A stretch of DNA of 34,672 nucleotides from Xanthomonas hortorum pv. cynarae (GTDB lineage: Bacteria; Pseudomonadota; Gammaproteobacteria; Xanthomonadales; Xanthomonadaceae): positions 1 to 34,672 of the forward strand of contig NZ_MDFM01000042.1 in the NCBI RefSeq assembly GCF_002939985.1, read 5' to 3'. Below, piece after piece: positions 16,601-26,200 of the stretch. A model generated the notes under the pieces. The model was given only the letters and a program-made list of their open reading frames with translations, did not search any database and was not told where the DNA came from. How positions within the stretch are numbered: position 1 is the first letter of the stretch; every line of letters starts with the position of its first letter. The translations under genes were made by a program, and so were the position numbers.

Positions 16601-16861
16601 GCCGATGTCTTCGGCATAGATCGCATCCACCTGCTCCACGCTGTAGCGCTTGGCATCGAGCGATTGCTGCAGGCTTTCGCGATAGGTGGCCTTGACCTGC
16701 ACGCGGTCCAGATCCACCGCATCGGTAGGCGTGGTCGGCGGGCCGACGGTTTGCGCGGCAGCGCCGGCACCGTGCAAGGCCAGGACGATGGCCACCGACA
16801 ACCGCGCGGCGGACAGGCAGGCGCCTGCCGCATGGGCAGGACGACACGAACGGGCTTGCAT
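13655..16861 (-). CDS. TonB-dependent outer-membrane receptor of the pectin operon
   Basis: The protein has 1068 residues, the long Xanthomonas type. After a signal peptide (about 1-36) comes a TonB-box-like VDLDRVQVKA, then the plug domain with EDIGKFPDLNLAESMQRIAG, ISVRGLGSDFTRVRINGLEA, and GSLGATVDLR. A 22-strand barrel follows, ending in the outer-membrane signal with terminal phenylalanine (YYIGARYKF). No FecA-type signalling extension is visible. It likely imports oligogalacturonides or related oligosaccharides, as receptors in Xanthomonas carbohydrate-use loci do. The methylesterase gene follows after 12 bases. A strong terminator upstream (17059-17084) separates it from the second receptor, so it should have its own promoter in 16862-17058. 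Confidence 0.92.
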   Translation of the reverse strand: MQARSCRPAHAAGACLSAARLSVAIVLALHGAGAAAQTVGPPTTPTDAVDLDRVQVKATYRESLQQSLDAKRYSVEQVDAIYAEDIGKFPDLNLAESMQRIAGVSIDREGGEGKQISVRGLGSDFTRVRINGLEALATAGSGSDGVNRSRGFDFNTFASELFSRVTISKTQSAQMDEGSLGATVDLRGSRPFDFDGFEAAASTQYGYNDLSREKDPRFSGLISNIWADGRVGALMSVSYSERHLREEGYNPVRWEHGNYRNSNQSTATNNGTYGFCSPVGYNPQTPRNPLANETPAGVGSQANQDRNNGWGSYGINAANCGTGIARPANTPENIQAYETATDAWIPRYPRYIRTDHEIKRLGVTGALQFKVSDDTLLNFDMLYSKLDKDQREDSVGANLHRTANFGGKTQIAVREAQVDDQNRLTYGVFDNVDFRTESSNIEESTEFKQFSLDLQHRFNDQVRLNALVGHSTSDYERPEFSMVSFDNTNLDGFVLDRRNGGDYPSMSFPFDAGNPNNWQWLGYGAVPVNSNGTARGTNISEVRLNPQSVNNTFDTAKVDLEFNISPTFTFRTGLAYKNYDMDTSESRNISYGRLAQALPAGVGVNELSTNLDGFGRSLNGSFPTTWVIPDFQKVADLLNINCNCDTGVPGGDYRLADVGHFGSSNNNFAVNEKSLGTYLQLDFNTDLWGRALRGNLGVRYVQTQIAASGYAPCTATVAGAISSACESFFGVASATAAAGERLLVPTTVNHNYRDILPSLNLSWDVSDEVVLRFGAAKTMARPTLAYLSPSVSGGPTQFFDDGRFFSINLGNPKLDPFRSTNYDLSAEWYFREGSLLSAAVFYKDIDSYVQRTRVLSTWEAMGYALDLLPAGFTPDTIFNVQSYFNTPGGPLKGFELTYQQAFDFLPGFWRNFGIQLNYTQVDSKINYLFSTAGSSNTSITTTATATERDLLNLSPQSYNATVYYDDGRFSARVSTSYRDGYINNILAQEDVYDLDGRRLVTADVTGKYSVENVDFNMSYKLNDHLSLTFEAINLLDTPDRRYVDSTLELPDKYTVTGRQYYIGARYKF

Positions 16862-17058
16862 GAGGCGGCTCTCTCCCTGGCACTGGCTGCAATGACGCGC
16901 TCAGCCCCCCAAGGCCCTGGCGTCGCAATGAGCGACCAACACACCTGTTGCGCAACCGCGCATTACAGAGTTGCTGGAGGCTTTCAAACATCACGCCCAC
17001 CGCGTTGCATGCGTGCACCAGTGCACCGCATACAAGGCGATCAAGCGTTGGAATAAAG

Positions 17059-17084
17059 GCCCGCTGCGCGCGTGCGCAGCGGGC
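17059..17084 (-). terminator. Rho-independent terminator after the second receptor gene
   Basis: A perfect 11-base stem (GCCCGCTGCGC/GCGCAGCGGGC) with a four-base loop lies about ten bases past the receptor stop, followed on the minus strand by CTTTATTCC. It makes read-through into the 13655-16861 receptor gene unlikely or only partial. Confidence 0.75.
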
Positions 17085-17093
17085 GATCAGCGG

Positions 17094-19841
17094 TTAGAAC
17101 TTGTAGCGCACGCCCAGCAGGAACTGCCGGCCGGTTTCGCTGTACTGCAGCGGCAACTGCGCGGCCGCACCGACCCACTCGTCGGCCACTTCGTTGGTCA
17201 GATTGATGCCTTCCAGGCTCAGCTCGATCTTGTCGTCGAACTTGTAGCGCAGCGAGGCGTCGATCATCGTGGTGGCCTTCATGCCGTGCACGTCGAAGCC
17301 GGTTTCGGTTGCCGGCACCTGGGTCAGATAATCGTCGCGATGCGTGGCCGACACGCGCCCGGCGAACTTTTCGCCTTCGTAGAACAGCGTGGCGTTGTAC
17401 GCATTCTTCGACAGACCGGTGAGATCGGTTTCCAGCGATGCCGCGCCGCTGGTGGTCAGATACTGGATCTGCGAATCGACGTAGGTGTAGTTGAGCTGGA
17501 TACCCAGATTGCTCCAGACGCCCGGCAACCAGCTGAAAGGCTGGGTGTAATTGGCTTCCAGACCCTTGAGATCGCCACCGGGCGTATTGAGCGGCACGCT
17601 GAAGACGAAGTCGTCGTTGACGCCGGCGCCGGTGCCGTCGAGCAGGCTCACCGGCAGGCCGCTGGAGGAATACGGACGCACCTCGCGTGCGGTCTGCACG
17701 AAGCTTTCGATGTCCTTGTAGAACAGCCCAAGGCCCAGCAGCGCGCCTTCCTGGAAATACCACTCGAAGCCCAGGTCGTAGGTATCGGCCAGAATCGGGT
17801 CAAGATTCGGATTGCCGCCACTCACGGTGCGCGCACCGCCGCTGACGTTGACCGTGACACCCGGCGTCAGGCTACCCAGGCCCGGACGCGACATCACCTT
17901 GGCCGCACCGAAGCGCACCAGAAAATCCGGGCTGACTTCGGCCACCAGGTTCATCGATGGCAGCGTGTTGTTGTACTCGCGCTCTGCGGTGGTCTGCACG
18001 AGTGCGGAGCCGACAGTGGCAAAGCCGGTGGACTCCTGCTTGGTGCGCACATAGCGCACGCCCAGGTTGCCGGAGAACGGGATCGCGCCGATATCGAAGG
18101 AGAAATCGCCCTGCAGATACGCACCGCGATCCTGCTCGGTGACGCTGCGGGTGTTCACCGCACGCTCGGCCAGCGCAAAGGTGCCGGTGCCGCTATAGAT
18201 GCCCAGCGCATCGGCCACCGCATCCAGATTCGGCACCACCCAGGTGTTGGGCGAGCCCTTGATGGCGCTCAATCCGGTTTGCTCGGTCAGGTCGGCCGGC
18301 ACGATGCGGGTGCCATCGGCGAAGGTGGGCACGGCCACTTCGGAAGCGCGGCGGAATTCCTTGGTGGAGAAGGTGTAGTTCTTGGCCAGCACGCCACCCT
18401 TCAGACGGAACCCGGGGCTCACGCTCCAGTCGAAATCCAGGCTGCCGGTGTCGAAGTCGTTTTGCACCTGTTGCGGACGCAGGCGCAGTTCGGCCAGGGT
18501 CCAGCCATTGGGGTCGGTGGGGTTGATGCCGTAATTGAACACCGGCTTGCGGCTGTTGCCGCGATAGTCGTAGGAATACCCATCGACGTTGAGCTTGTCC
18601 ATGATCACCGTGGTCTGGATCGGGTTCTCGTGCTTGGAGCTCGAGGTACCCACCATGCCGCTGATCTTGAACACGTCGCTGAAGCGATGCTCGCCCGTCA
18701 ACGAGAGCTGCTTGAAGACGGTATTCCATTCGTCGTAACGGTTTTCCGAGCGCACGTCGACGTTGTCGAAGTTGCCGTACAGCATCGCGCCGGTAGCCGG
18801 GTCGATGAAGCCGTCGTTGACGATGGTCTGCGGCTTGCCGCCCTGCGCGGCGCCACGGCTGAAGGAGATCGCCTCGATATAGTTTTCGCTGCGCTTGGCG
18901 TCGATCTTGGAATACAGACCGTCCAGCGAGAACTCGGTGGAATCGCTCGGCGCCCATTGCAGCGAGCTGGTGACGCCGATGCGCTCCTGCTTGTGCTCCA
19001 TCAAGGTGTAGCGCGGGAAGCGCGGATGGAACACGTTGGCATCGCGCGCCTGCGGGAACGCCGGGCTGGCGGCGAAGTTGCCGTTGCTCGGGCCATTGGC
19101 CCAGCGACCGCTGTTGCTGCCTTCTTCCAGCAGCTCGCGCTCGGTGTAGGCCACCGACACCAGCGCGCCGAAGGTGTTGTCGGCCCAGGTGTTGGAGATC
19201 AGGCCGGCCACGCGCGGGTTGGCCTTCTCGGACATCGCGTTGTAGGCGGCCTGGCCGCTGGCGGCGATGGTGAGGCCTTCGTAGTCGAACGGGCGCGCGG
19301 TACGCAGGTCGACGGTGGCGCCCAGCGAGCCTTCTTCCACATCGGCCTGCGCGGTCTTGCGCACGATCAACTGGGTGAACAGGTCCGAGGCGAACACGTT
19401 GAAGTCGAAGCCGCGGCCGCGGTTGGACCCACCGGACTGGTCCGAGCCGCCCACCGTGGTGAGCGCTTCCATGCCGTTGACGCGCACGCGGGTGAAGTCC
19501 GGCCCCAGGCCGCGCACCGAGATATTGCGGCCTTCGCCGGCATCGCGGGTGATCACCACGCCGGGGATGCGCTGCAGCGATTCGGCCAGGTTGAGGTCGG
19601 GGAACTTGCCAATGTCCTCAGCGACAATGGCATCGACCACGCCGGCTTCGCCGCGCTTGATGTCCAGGGCCTTTTCCACCGAGGCGCGATAGCCGGTGAC
19701 GGTAACGGCGTCGAGGTCGACTGTTGGCTCGGTGGGTGCCTGGGCGGCGTCCTGTGCAGCCGCATGGCCGCTCAGCGCAAGGCCGATCGACAGTGCAAGC
19801 AAGGTAACCGGTGTCTTCCGGTTGGTGGTCCGAAATTGCAT
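17094..19841 (-). CDS. Second TonB-dependent outer-membrane receptor of the pectin locus
   Basis: The protein has 915 residues from the ATG at 19841, which has a strong GAGGGGAGGAC ribosome binding site; the open frame extends further upstream, but without support. The signal peptide ends near residue 29 (HAAAQ). The plug has EDIGKFPDLNLAESLQRIPG, the NISVRGLGPDFTRVRVNGME segment, and GSLGATVDLRTARPFDYEGL, closely parallel to the first receptor, so the pair probably arose by duplication and diverged in the barrel loops. The C-terminus is FLLGVRYKF. It is transcribed away from kdgK, and the intergenic region carries a 17-base site before each gene, suggesting joint control. The likely ligand is a pectin-derived oligosaccharide, inferred from the neighbours. 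Confidence 0.92.
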   Translation of the reverse strand: MQFRTTNRKTPVTLLALSIGLALSGHAAAQDAAQAPTEPTVDLDAVTVTGYRASVEKALDIKRGEAGVVDAIVAEDIGKFPDLNLAESLQRIPGVVITRDAGEGRNISVRGLGPDFTRVRVNGMEALTTVGGSDQSGGSNRGRGFDFNVFASDLFTQLIVRKTAQADVEEGSLGATVDLRTARPFDYEGLTIAASGQAAYNAMSEKANPRVAGLISNTWADNTFGALVSVAYTERELLEEGSNSGRWANGPSNGNFAASPAFPQARDANVFHPRFPRYTLMEHKQERIGVTSSLQWAPSDSTEFSLDGLYSKIDAKRSENYIEAISFSRGAAQGGKPQTIVNDGFIDPATGAMLYGNFDNVDVRSENRYDEWNTVFKQLSLTGEHRFSDVFKISGMVGTSSSKHENPIQTTVIMDKLNVDGYSYDYRGNSRKPVFNYGINPTDPNGWTLAELRLRPQQVQNDFDTGSLDFDWSVSPGFRLKGGVLAKNYTFSTKEFRRASEVAVPTFADGTRIVPADLTEQTGLSAIKGSPNTWVVPNLDAVADALGIYSGTGTFALAERAVNTRSVTEQDRGAYLQGDFSFDIGAIPFSGNLGVRYVRTKQESTGFATVGSALVQTTAEREYNNTLPSMNLVAEVSPDFLVRFGAAKVMSRPGLGSLTPGVTVNVSGGARTVSGGNPNLDPILADTYDLGFEWYFQEGALLGLGLFYKDIESFVQTAREVRPYSSSGLPVSLLDGTGAGVNDDFVFSVPLNTPGGDLKGLEANYTQPFSWLPGVWSNLGIQLNYTYVDSQIQYLTTSGAASLETDLTGLSKNAYNATLFYEGEKFAGRVSATHRDDYLTQVPATETGFDVHGMKATTMIDASLRYKFDDKIELSLEGINLTNEVADEWVGAAAQLPLQYSETGRQFLLGVRYKF

Positions 19842-19896
19842 GTCCTCCCCTCCCAAGGGTCCATGAACAACGTGAAATAGCGGGGGTGTGGGCGGT

Positions 19897-19913
19897 AATG
19901 ACACCGCTGGTCA
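19897..19913. promoter_or_regulatory. Operator candidate before the second receptor gene (copy 1)
   Basis: AATGACACCGCTGGTCA, with TGAC and GTCA arms, differs at one base from the site before kdgK (20052-20068). It lies 56 bases upstream of the receptor start. The TGACAnCGnT style is reminiscent of LacI-family operators, but the regulator is not in the window. Confidence 0.6.
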
Positions 19914-20051
19914 AAACGACGTTACCAGCTGAATCGCCGTTCAACATCTTGCAGCGCAGCAGAAAACCTCACCTAATTTGCACAAAAGGGGTGCAACCAG
20001 CCCCTACACGTCGCATTATTCTTGTGATTGGCCGTCTATCAGGACGGCTAG

Positions 20052-20068
20052 AATGACACCGATGGTCA
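20052..20068. promoter_or_regulatory. Operator candidate before kdgK (copy 2)
   Basis: AATGACACCGATGGTCA matches 16 of 17 bases of the site at 19897-19913. It overlaps a good -10 hexamer (TAGAAT, 20049-20054), so a bound repressor would block kdgK transcription. The start codon is 61 bases further on. Confidence 0.6.
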
Positions 20069-20128
20069 TCCTGACGCGTCCCGGTCTCTCCACCCCGTGA
20101 CGCACAACACAGACGAGGTAATTGCCGC

Positions 20129-21151
20129 ATGAGTCGTGCCCGCATCCTGTGCTTTGGAGAGTTGTTGTTGCGCCTGGGGGCGCCTGGTCACGAGCTGCTG
20201 CTGCAGCAGCCTCGGCTGGATGTGCATTGCGGTGGGGCGGAGGCCAACGTTGGCGTGTCGCTGGCGCATTTCGGTCACGAGGTGGCCATGGTCAGCACGG
20301 TAGCGGACAACCCGCTGGGTGCGGCAGTGCTGGGCGAACTACGGCGGCACGACGTGGACACGCGGCATGTGCGGCGCGTGGATGGCCGCATGGGCCTGTA
20401 CTTTTTGACCACCGGTGCGATCCATCGCCCCAGCGAAGTGGTCTACGACCGCGCCGATTCGGCGTTTGCATTGGCGCCGGCCGATGCCTACGACTGGCCG
20501 CGCCTGCTTGAGGGCGCGCAATGGCTGCACTTGTCCGGGGTCAGCCCGGCGCTGGGCGCCGATGTGGCGCAGGCAACGCTGGCGGCCGCGCGCGCCGCAC
20601 GTGCGGCCGGGGTCAAGGTGTCGTTCGACGGTAACTACCGGCCCAAGTTATGGCAGCGCTGGCAGGGCGATGCGCGCGGCACCCTGCGCCAGCTGTTCGA
20701 GTGTGCGGATGTGGTGTTTGCCGATTACCGCGACATCGGTGTGGTGCTCGGTGGCGAGTTCCCGCAGGACACGCTGGAAGCGCGCGTGGAAGCCGCCGCG
20801 CAGCAGGCCTTCGCTGCATTCCCGCAACTGCAGTTGATGGCCTGCACGCAGCGCGTGGCGCACAACGTGGACCACCACAGCCTGGGCGCGATGCTGGTGC
20901 CGCGCAGTGGCGAGGTGGCACGTGCACCGAGCGAGGAACTGACCCCGATCATCGACCGCATCGGCGGCGGCGATGCGTTTGCGGCCGGCGTGCTGCACGG
21001 CCTGATCGCAGGCTGGTCGCTGGAGGACACGGTGCGCTTCGGCCTGGCGGCGGGGTGTTTGAAGCACTCGATTCCCGGCGATTTCAATCCACTCTCGGTA
21101 GCCGATGTGCAGGCCTGTGTGGGCGATGCGCGGTTTGATGTGAGGCGGTGA
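20129..21151 (+). CDS. kdgK: 2-dehydro-3-deoxygluconokinase (PfkB family)
   Basis: The protein has 340 residues, usual for the family. The N-terminal sugar-binding region has HCGGAEANVGVSLAHFG (about 35-51). The C-terminal signature DRIGGGDAFAAGVLHGL carries the catalytic aspartate in the GGGD anion hole. It phosphorylates 2-keto-3-deoxygluconate, the product of cytoplasmic breakdown of galacturonate-derived units, to KDPG for the Entner-Doudoroff aldolase. That joins it to the pectin genes divergent from it. PfkB kinases vary in sugar choice, so the substrate rests partly on context. The ribosome binding site is GACGAGG. The aldolase gene is not in the window. Confidence 0.85.
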   Translation: MSRARILCFGELLLRLGAPGHELLLQQPRLDVHCGGAEANVGVSLAHFGHEVAMVSTVADNPLGAAVLGELRRHDVDTRHVRRVDGRMGLYFLTTGAIHRPSEVVYDRADSAFALAPADAYDWPRLLEGAQWLHLSGVSPALGADVAQATLAAARAARAAGVKVSFDGNYRPKLWQRWQGDARGTLRQLFECADVVFADYRDIGVVLGGEFPQDTLEARVEAAAQQAFAAFPQLQLMACTQRVAHNVDHHSLGAMLVPRSGEVARAPSEELTPIIDRIGGGDAFAAGVLHGLIAGWSLEDTVRFGLAAGCLKHSIPGDFNPLSVADVQACVGDARFDVRR

Positions 21152-21325
21152 CGCGCCGGGAATCGGGAATCGGGATTGGGGAATCGTAAAAGCTGGGAGC
21201 GCTGGCTTTCGGCGCTCTGTCCAGGTTTGTTGCCAACGGAGCGCGGTGCGCAGAACTGACGCGTTGTTGCGGCCGCAGGACGGTGGGCAGGTGCTTGCTA
21301 CGTGTTGTTCGCTGCGCTCACGTGC

Positions 21326-21613
21326 TCAGGCCGGCACACGGACGCGGCGTTTCTGGATGATCCAGTTGAGGGTTGCGCTCAGCAGCACAGCGCACAGCGA
21401 CGCCGGTACGCTGAAAAACAGCGTGAGCATCAGGGCGAACTGCAGGTCTGGCGCCGAGCCGTCCTGCATGACCACGGCGCAGACGACGGCCGTGGTGATC
21501 ACAAAATTGCAGATTGCCTTGAGTGAAAAGTGCAGCTTGACGAAGCGCAGCAGCACGGCACAGGTCACGCTGACCAGGACGGCCAGCACCAGGATAGCGA
21601 TCAGTTTGTCCAT
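21326..21613 (-). CDS. Small inner-membrane protein, 95 aa, three predicted helices
   Basis: Three hydrophobic segments are visible, at about residues 4-22, 32-50 and 60-85, and the tail KRRVRVPA is strongly basic and likely cytoplasmic. It has no catalytic motif and I do not recognise a family. The ribosome binding site before the ATG is weak. It lies alone between kdgK and fabV, which point toward it from both sides, and is bordered by GGGATTCGGGA-type repeats. Confidence 0.55.
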   Translation of the reverse strand: MDKLIAILVLAVLVSVTCAVLLRFVKLHFSLKAICNFVITTAVVCAVVMQDGSAPDLQFALMLTLFFSVPASLCAVLLSATLNWIIQKRRVRVPA

Positions 21614-21788
21614 TGGGGGGCTGGGATTTGGGATTCGGGAGTGGGGATTCGTAACATCAATCTAAAGACAACCGGCGGGAGGCGATTATCCCTGACGCAA
21701 CGCAGTCGGACCCGCCAAGCTCAGTGGTAGTGGTAGTGGTGCCCACCGCTCTTGCGAATCCCTAATCCCCAATCCCGACTCCCGGCGA
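21614..21788. repeat. Xanthomonas GGGATTCGGGA-type intergenic repeats
   Basis: GGGATTTGGGATTCGGGAGT at about 21629-21648 and its reverse-type copy CCCTAATCCCCAATCCCGA at about 21760-21778 flank a short GC-rich spacer. The same degenerate units occur at 21159-21187, 28383-28432 and about 34473-34491. They sit only between genes and can fold into long imperfect hairpins. Confidence 0.55.
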
Positions 21789-22997
21789 TCAAGCCAACTC
21801 GATGCAATCGAACCTCACGTCCGTCTCCACCTCGGCGTCGTAATCCACATCGCTGCGCTCGAAGCCGAATAGCTTGAGGAACTCGTGCTTGTAGCCGGCG
21901 TAATCGGTGAGGGCGAACAGGTTCTCGGTGGTGACCTGCGGCCATAGCGCCTTGCAGGCGTCCTGCACGTCGTCGCGCAGTTCCCAGTCGTCCAGGCGCA
22001 GGCGGTTTTCGTCGTCCACCTCGGCAGGCTGGCCGTCTTCTCGGTACAGGCGCTCGCGGAACAGGCGGTCGAGCTGGTCGATGGTGCCTTCGTGCAGGCC
22101 CTTTTCCTTCATGATCTTGTAGACCATGGAGATGTACAGCGGCATCACCGGAATCGCCGCGCTGGCCTGGGTCACCACCGACTTGAGCACCGCCACATTG
22201 GCAGTGCCGCCGTGCTTGCCCAGGCGCGCATTCAAGCGCTGCGCGGTGTGGTCCAGATCGACCTTGGCCTTGCCCAGCGCGCCGTGCCAGTAGATCGGCC
22301 AGGTGATCTCGGTGCCGATATAGCTGAAGGCCACGCTGCGCGCGCCATCGGCGAGCACGCCGGCGCCTTCCAGCGCGTCGATCCACAATTCCCAATCCTG
22401 CCCGCCCATCACGGTGATGGTGTCTTCGATCTCCTGCTCTGTCGCCGGCTCGATCGAGGCCTGGATGATGGTGTCCTTGTTGGTGTCGATGGCGGTGGCG
22501 GTGTAGGTGTTGCCGATCGGCTTGAGCGCCGAGCGCTTCACTTCGCCGCTGCCCGGCAGCTTGCGCACCGGCGAGGCCAGCGAATACACCACCAGGTCGA
22601 CCTGGCCGCCCATCTCGCTTTTGATCAGCTCGATCACCTGCGCACGCGCGGCATCGGAGAACGCATCGCCATTGATCGACTTGCTGTACAGACCCGCAGC
22701 CTTGGCATGCTTGTCGAAGGCGGCCGAGTTGTACCAGCCGGCGGTGCCGGCCTTGGTGGCTGTGCCGGGTTTTTCGAAGAACACGCCCAGCGTGTCGGCG
22801 CCGAATCCGAAAGCGGAGGTGATGCGCGAAGCCAGGCCATAGCCGCTGGACGCGCCGATCACCAGCACCTTCTTCGGGCCGTCGCTACGCACGCCGTGAG
22901 CGCGCGTGGCGGCGATCTGCTCGAGCACATTGCGCTCGCAGCCAAGCGGATGCGTGGTGGTGCAGATGAAGCCGCGCACTTTGGGATGGATGATCAA
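21789..22997 (-). CDS. fabV: Enoyl-ACP reductase FabV
   Basis: The protein has 402 residues, matching the FabV type, which is much longer than FabI. The NADH-binding motif GASSGYG is at 48-54. The catalytic pair has the FabV spacing Tyr236-X8-Lys245 ([10 protein letters not shown]). The enzyme carries out the last step of each fatty-acid elongation cycle in the cytoplasm, and FabV enzymes are typically resistant to triclosan. The start follows ACGAGGAG by eight bases. It is monocistronic, with repeats downstream and a divergent regulator gene upstream. Confidence 0.96.
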   Translation of the reverse strand: MIIHPKVRGFICTTTHPLGCERNVLEQIAATRAHGVRSDGPKKVLVIGASSGYGLASRITSAFGFGADTLGVFFEKPGTATKAGTAGWYNSAAFDKHAKAAGLYSKSINGDAFSDAARAQVIELIKSEMGGQVDLVVYSLASPVRKLPGSGEVKRSALKPIGNTYTATAIDTNKDTIIQASIEPATEQEIEDTITVMGGQDWELWIDALEGAGVLADGARSVAFSYIGTEITWPIYWHGALGKAKVDLDHTAQRLNARLGKHGGTANVAVLKSVVTQASAAIPVMPLYISMVYKIMKEKGLHEGTIDQLDRLFRERLYREDGQPAEVDDENRLRLDDWELRDDVQDACKALWPQVTTENLFALTDYAGYKHEFLKLFGFERSDVDYDAEVETDVRFDCIELA

Positions 22998-23290
22998 CGT
23001 GTACTCCTCGTCAGCAAGATGCTGGCGGCATCTTAATCGGTGGGCTGCGCGCGAAACAGCCTGATACGCAACACACGCTGCTGTATGGATGCGCGTGAAG
23101 ACGCCGGTATCGCCTCACCGTGCGCCGTGCAACGCATGCATCTTCAGCGCACAGCCGCGAACGAACAGCGATCACCATCGATTTCCTGCCGGGCCGCCTG
23201 TGCTATTTTTTGCGCCTGCCGTGCCGTGCCTGGCTGCGCCTGTTGGCGATCGTCGAGGTCCCTTCCAGCTGTGCGACCGGTATCCGAGCG

Positions 23291-26200
23291 ATGTCTCTTC
23301 GAAGCGAGCGCGTCACGCAGCTGAGCTCCGTCCCACGGTTTCGGCTTGGGCCGTTGCTGGTGGAGCCGGAACGGCTTGCGCTGATCGACGACGGCCAGAC
23401 CATCACGCTGGAACCGCGCATGATGGAAGTGCTGATCGCGCTGGCCGAGCGCGCAGGCGAGGTCATCAGCGCCGAGCAGTTGCTGATCGAGGTGTGGCAC
23501 GGCAGCTTTTACGGCGACAACCCGGTACACAAGACCATCGCCCAACTGCGCCGCAAGCTCGGCGACGACAGCCGCCAACCGCGCTACATCGAAACCATCC
23601 GCAAGCGCGGTTACCGGCTGCTGCCCAAAGTGGTGTTTCCCGAGGATTATCGCGGCGCGGTGATTGGTGCGCAGGCGTGGGAGCACGGCAATCCCTACGT
23701 GGGGCTGCAGGCGTTCGCTCCCGCGCAAGCCGAGGTCTTTTTCGGCCGTAGCCACGCCATTGCGCAGGTGCTGGGCGCGCTACGCGCGCAATTGCACAGC
23801 CAACGCGGGCTGGTGCTGGTCAGCGGTGCCAGCGGCTGCGGCAAGACCTCGTTGTTGCGGGCGGGCGTGGTGCCGTTGCTGTCGCAGCCCGGCGGCCTGG
23901 ATGGTCTGGAAGCGGTGGCGGTGGCGTACTGCAACCTGGCGCAATGCCGCGGCGGCGATGTCCTCGACACACTGGCCCGCGCACTCGGCGACTGGGCGCC
24001 GGGCGGGCGCGCGGTGTTTTCGCCGGCGCAGACGGCGCTGCTGCCCGACTGGTTGCAACACCCTGCACCACTGCATGCGGCCATCAGCGAGGCGATGCGC
24101 CAGAGCGCCCCGGCGCGCGACAGCCTGCAGACCCAGCGCCATCTGCTGTTGGTGATCGACCATGCCGAAGCGATGGCGGCCACCCCCGGTATCACCGATG
24201 CCGATCGCGCCGCCTTGGCTGCCGCCTTGCAGGCGCTGTGCAGCAGCGCGCAGGTGGCGGTGTTGATGCTCACCCGCAGCGATTTCTATCCGCGCCTGAT
24301 CGATGCCTTGCCGCAGATCGTGGAGCTCAAACGTGGCGACGGGCATGTGGATCTGCTGCCGCCACGCGATGGCGAGATCGGCCAGATCATCCGCGTGCCT
24401 GCGGCGATGGCCGGGCTGCGCTTCGAAGAAGACCGAGACAGTGCCAGCCGCCTGGACGATGTACTGCGCGACGCCACCGCACGCCAGCCCGATGCCTTGC
24501 CGTTGCTGCAGCACTTGTTGCATGCACTGCACGCGCAACGCAGCGACGATGGCCTGCTGACCTTTGCGGCCTACCGCGCATTGGGCGGACTGGAAGGTGC
24601 GTTGGCGCACCATGCCGACCAGACCTTTCGTGCCTTGCCGGCCGCCGCGCAGGCCGCGCTGGGCGAGGTGCTGACGTTGCTGAGCGTGATCCATCCCGAC
24701 AGCGATGCGGTGACCGCGCGGCGTGCGTTGTGGTCGGCATTGCCCCAGAACAGCGCCGCACGCGTGCTGGTGGATGCCTTCGTGCATGCGCGGTTGTTCG
24801 TCAGCGAACTGGTCTCAGGCGAGCCGGGGTTTGCGGTTGCGCACGAAGCCTTGCTGCGGCAATGGCCGCGCGCGGCCGAGTGGATCCATGAAAACCGCCG
24901 CCTGCTGCAGGCCCACAAACGCCTGCAACTGGCCGCACAGCGCTGGGCCGCCGAAGGCCGGCGCACCGATCATCTGCTCAACAGCGGGCGCCCGTTGAGC
25001 GAAGCGCGCGAGGCGGCGCGGCGCATGCCGCAGGAGTTGGGCGCGGTGGATCACGCGTTCCTGCATGCCTGCGAGCGCTCGCAGCGGCAACGGCGCGGGA
25101 TGTATGCGGTGGCGGCGACGTTGTTGGTGGTGCTGGCAAGCGCCTCGATGCTGCTGGGGTGGCAAGCGCGGCAGGCGCAGCAAGTGGCCGAGCAACGCCG
25201 CGACCAGGCGCAGCAACTGGTGAGCTACATGCTGGGCGATCTGGCCGAGCAATTGCGCACGGTGGGCAACCTCAAACTGCTCGACAGCGTGGGCAGCCGC
25301 GCGCTGCATTATCTGGAGGGCCTGCCCAACGCGAGCATGCAGCCGGGCGATCTGATCAACCACGCACGTGCCCTGCGCACCACCGGCGAAGTGCTGATGA
25401 ATCAGGGCAAATTGGACGAGGCGCATGCGGCATTTACGCGTGCCGCTGCCACGGCCGAGCAGGCACGTGTGCGTGCGCCAGATGCGTTGGATGCGCACGC
25501 GGAATTGGGCCAGGCGGCGTATTGGCTGGGCTACCTGGCATATCAAGCCAAACAGTTGCCATTGGTGCGTACATACTGGTCGCAGTACCTGACTGCCTGC
25601 GAACATTTGGTGCGCGCTGCGCCAAAGGATCCGCGCTGGCAGCTGGAGTTGTCGTATGCGCTCAACAACTTCGGCACGCTGGCCACCAGTGAAGGACAGC
25701 CGAATGTGGCAATCGGTTTTTTTGCCCGCTCCATCGCACTCAAGCGGCAACTGCTTGCACGCGCGCCTGACAATACTTCGGTGCGCTATGAGCTGATCGA
25801 CAGCTTGTCGTGGTTGAGTCTTGCGCAGGAAGCCCAGGGCTTGCTCGCACCCGCAGAGCAGGGCTATCGCGAAGAGATCGCGATGTTGCGCGTGCTGGTC
25901 GAGACGGACCCGGACGCGCATGCCTGGCGGCGGCGACGGGCAGGGGCGCTGATACGCACTTCCAATCTGGCACTGGCGCGCGGTCATCTGACGCAGGCGC
26001 AGACCGATGCGCAGGACAGCGTGCGCATCCTGCAAACGCTGGTGGCATTACAGCCGGAAAATGTCATCTGGCGCCGCGATCTGGCGCATGCGCATGCTCA
26101 GGTTGGCTGGGTGGCCGGCCTGGATGGAGACAGCGACAAGGCCCGGCAGCAGTTGTCGCAGGCCAGGCAGATGACCACCGCGCTGCTGCAACAGACCCAA

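Noticed and set aside
16971..19880. Plus-strand open frame of 969 codons
   Set aside because: It lies opposite the second TonB-dependent receptor, whose domains and start are clear. The antisense frame has shadow-like composition.
22092..23036. Plus-strand open frame of 314 codons
   Set aside because: Antisense to fabV, whose catalytic motifs are intact.
23780..26035. Minus-strand open frames of 335 and 406 codons
   Set aside because: Shadows opposite the winged-helix/nSTAND-like gene, with no ribosome binding site and His/Arg/Gln-rich composition.
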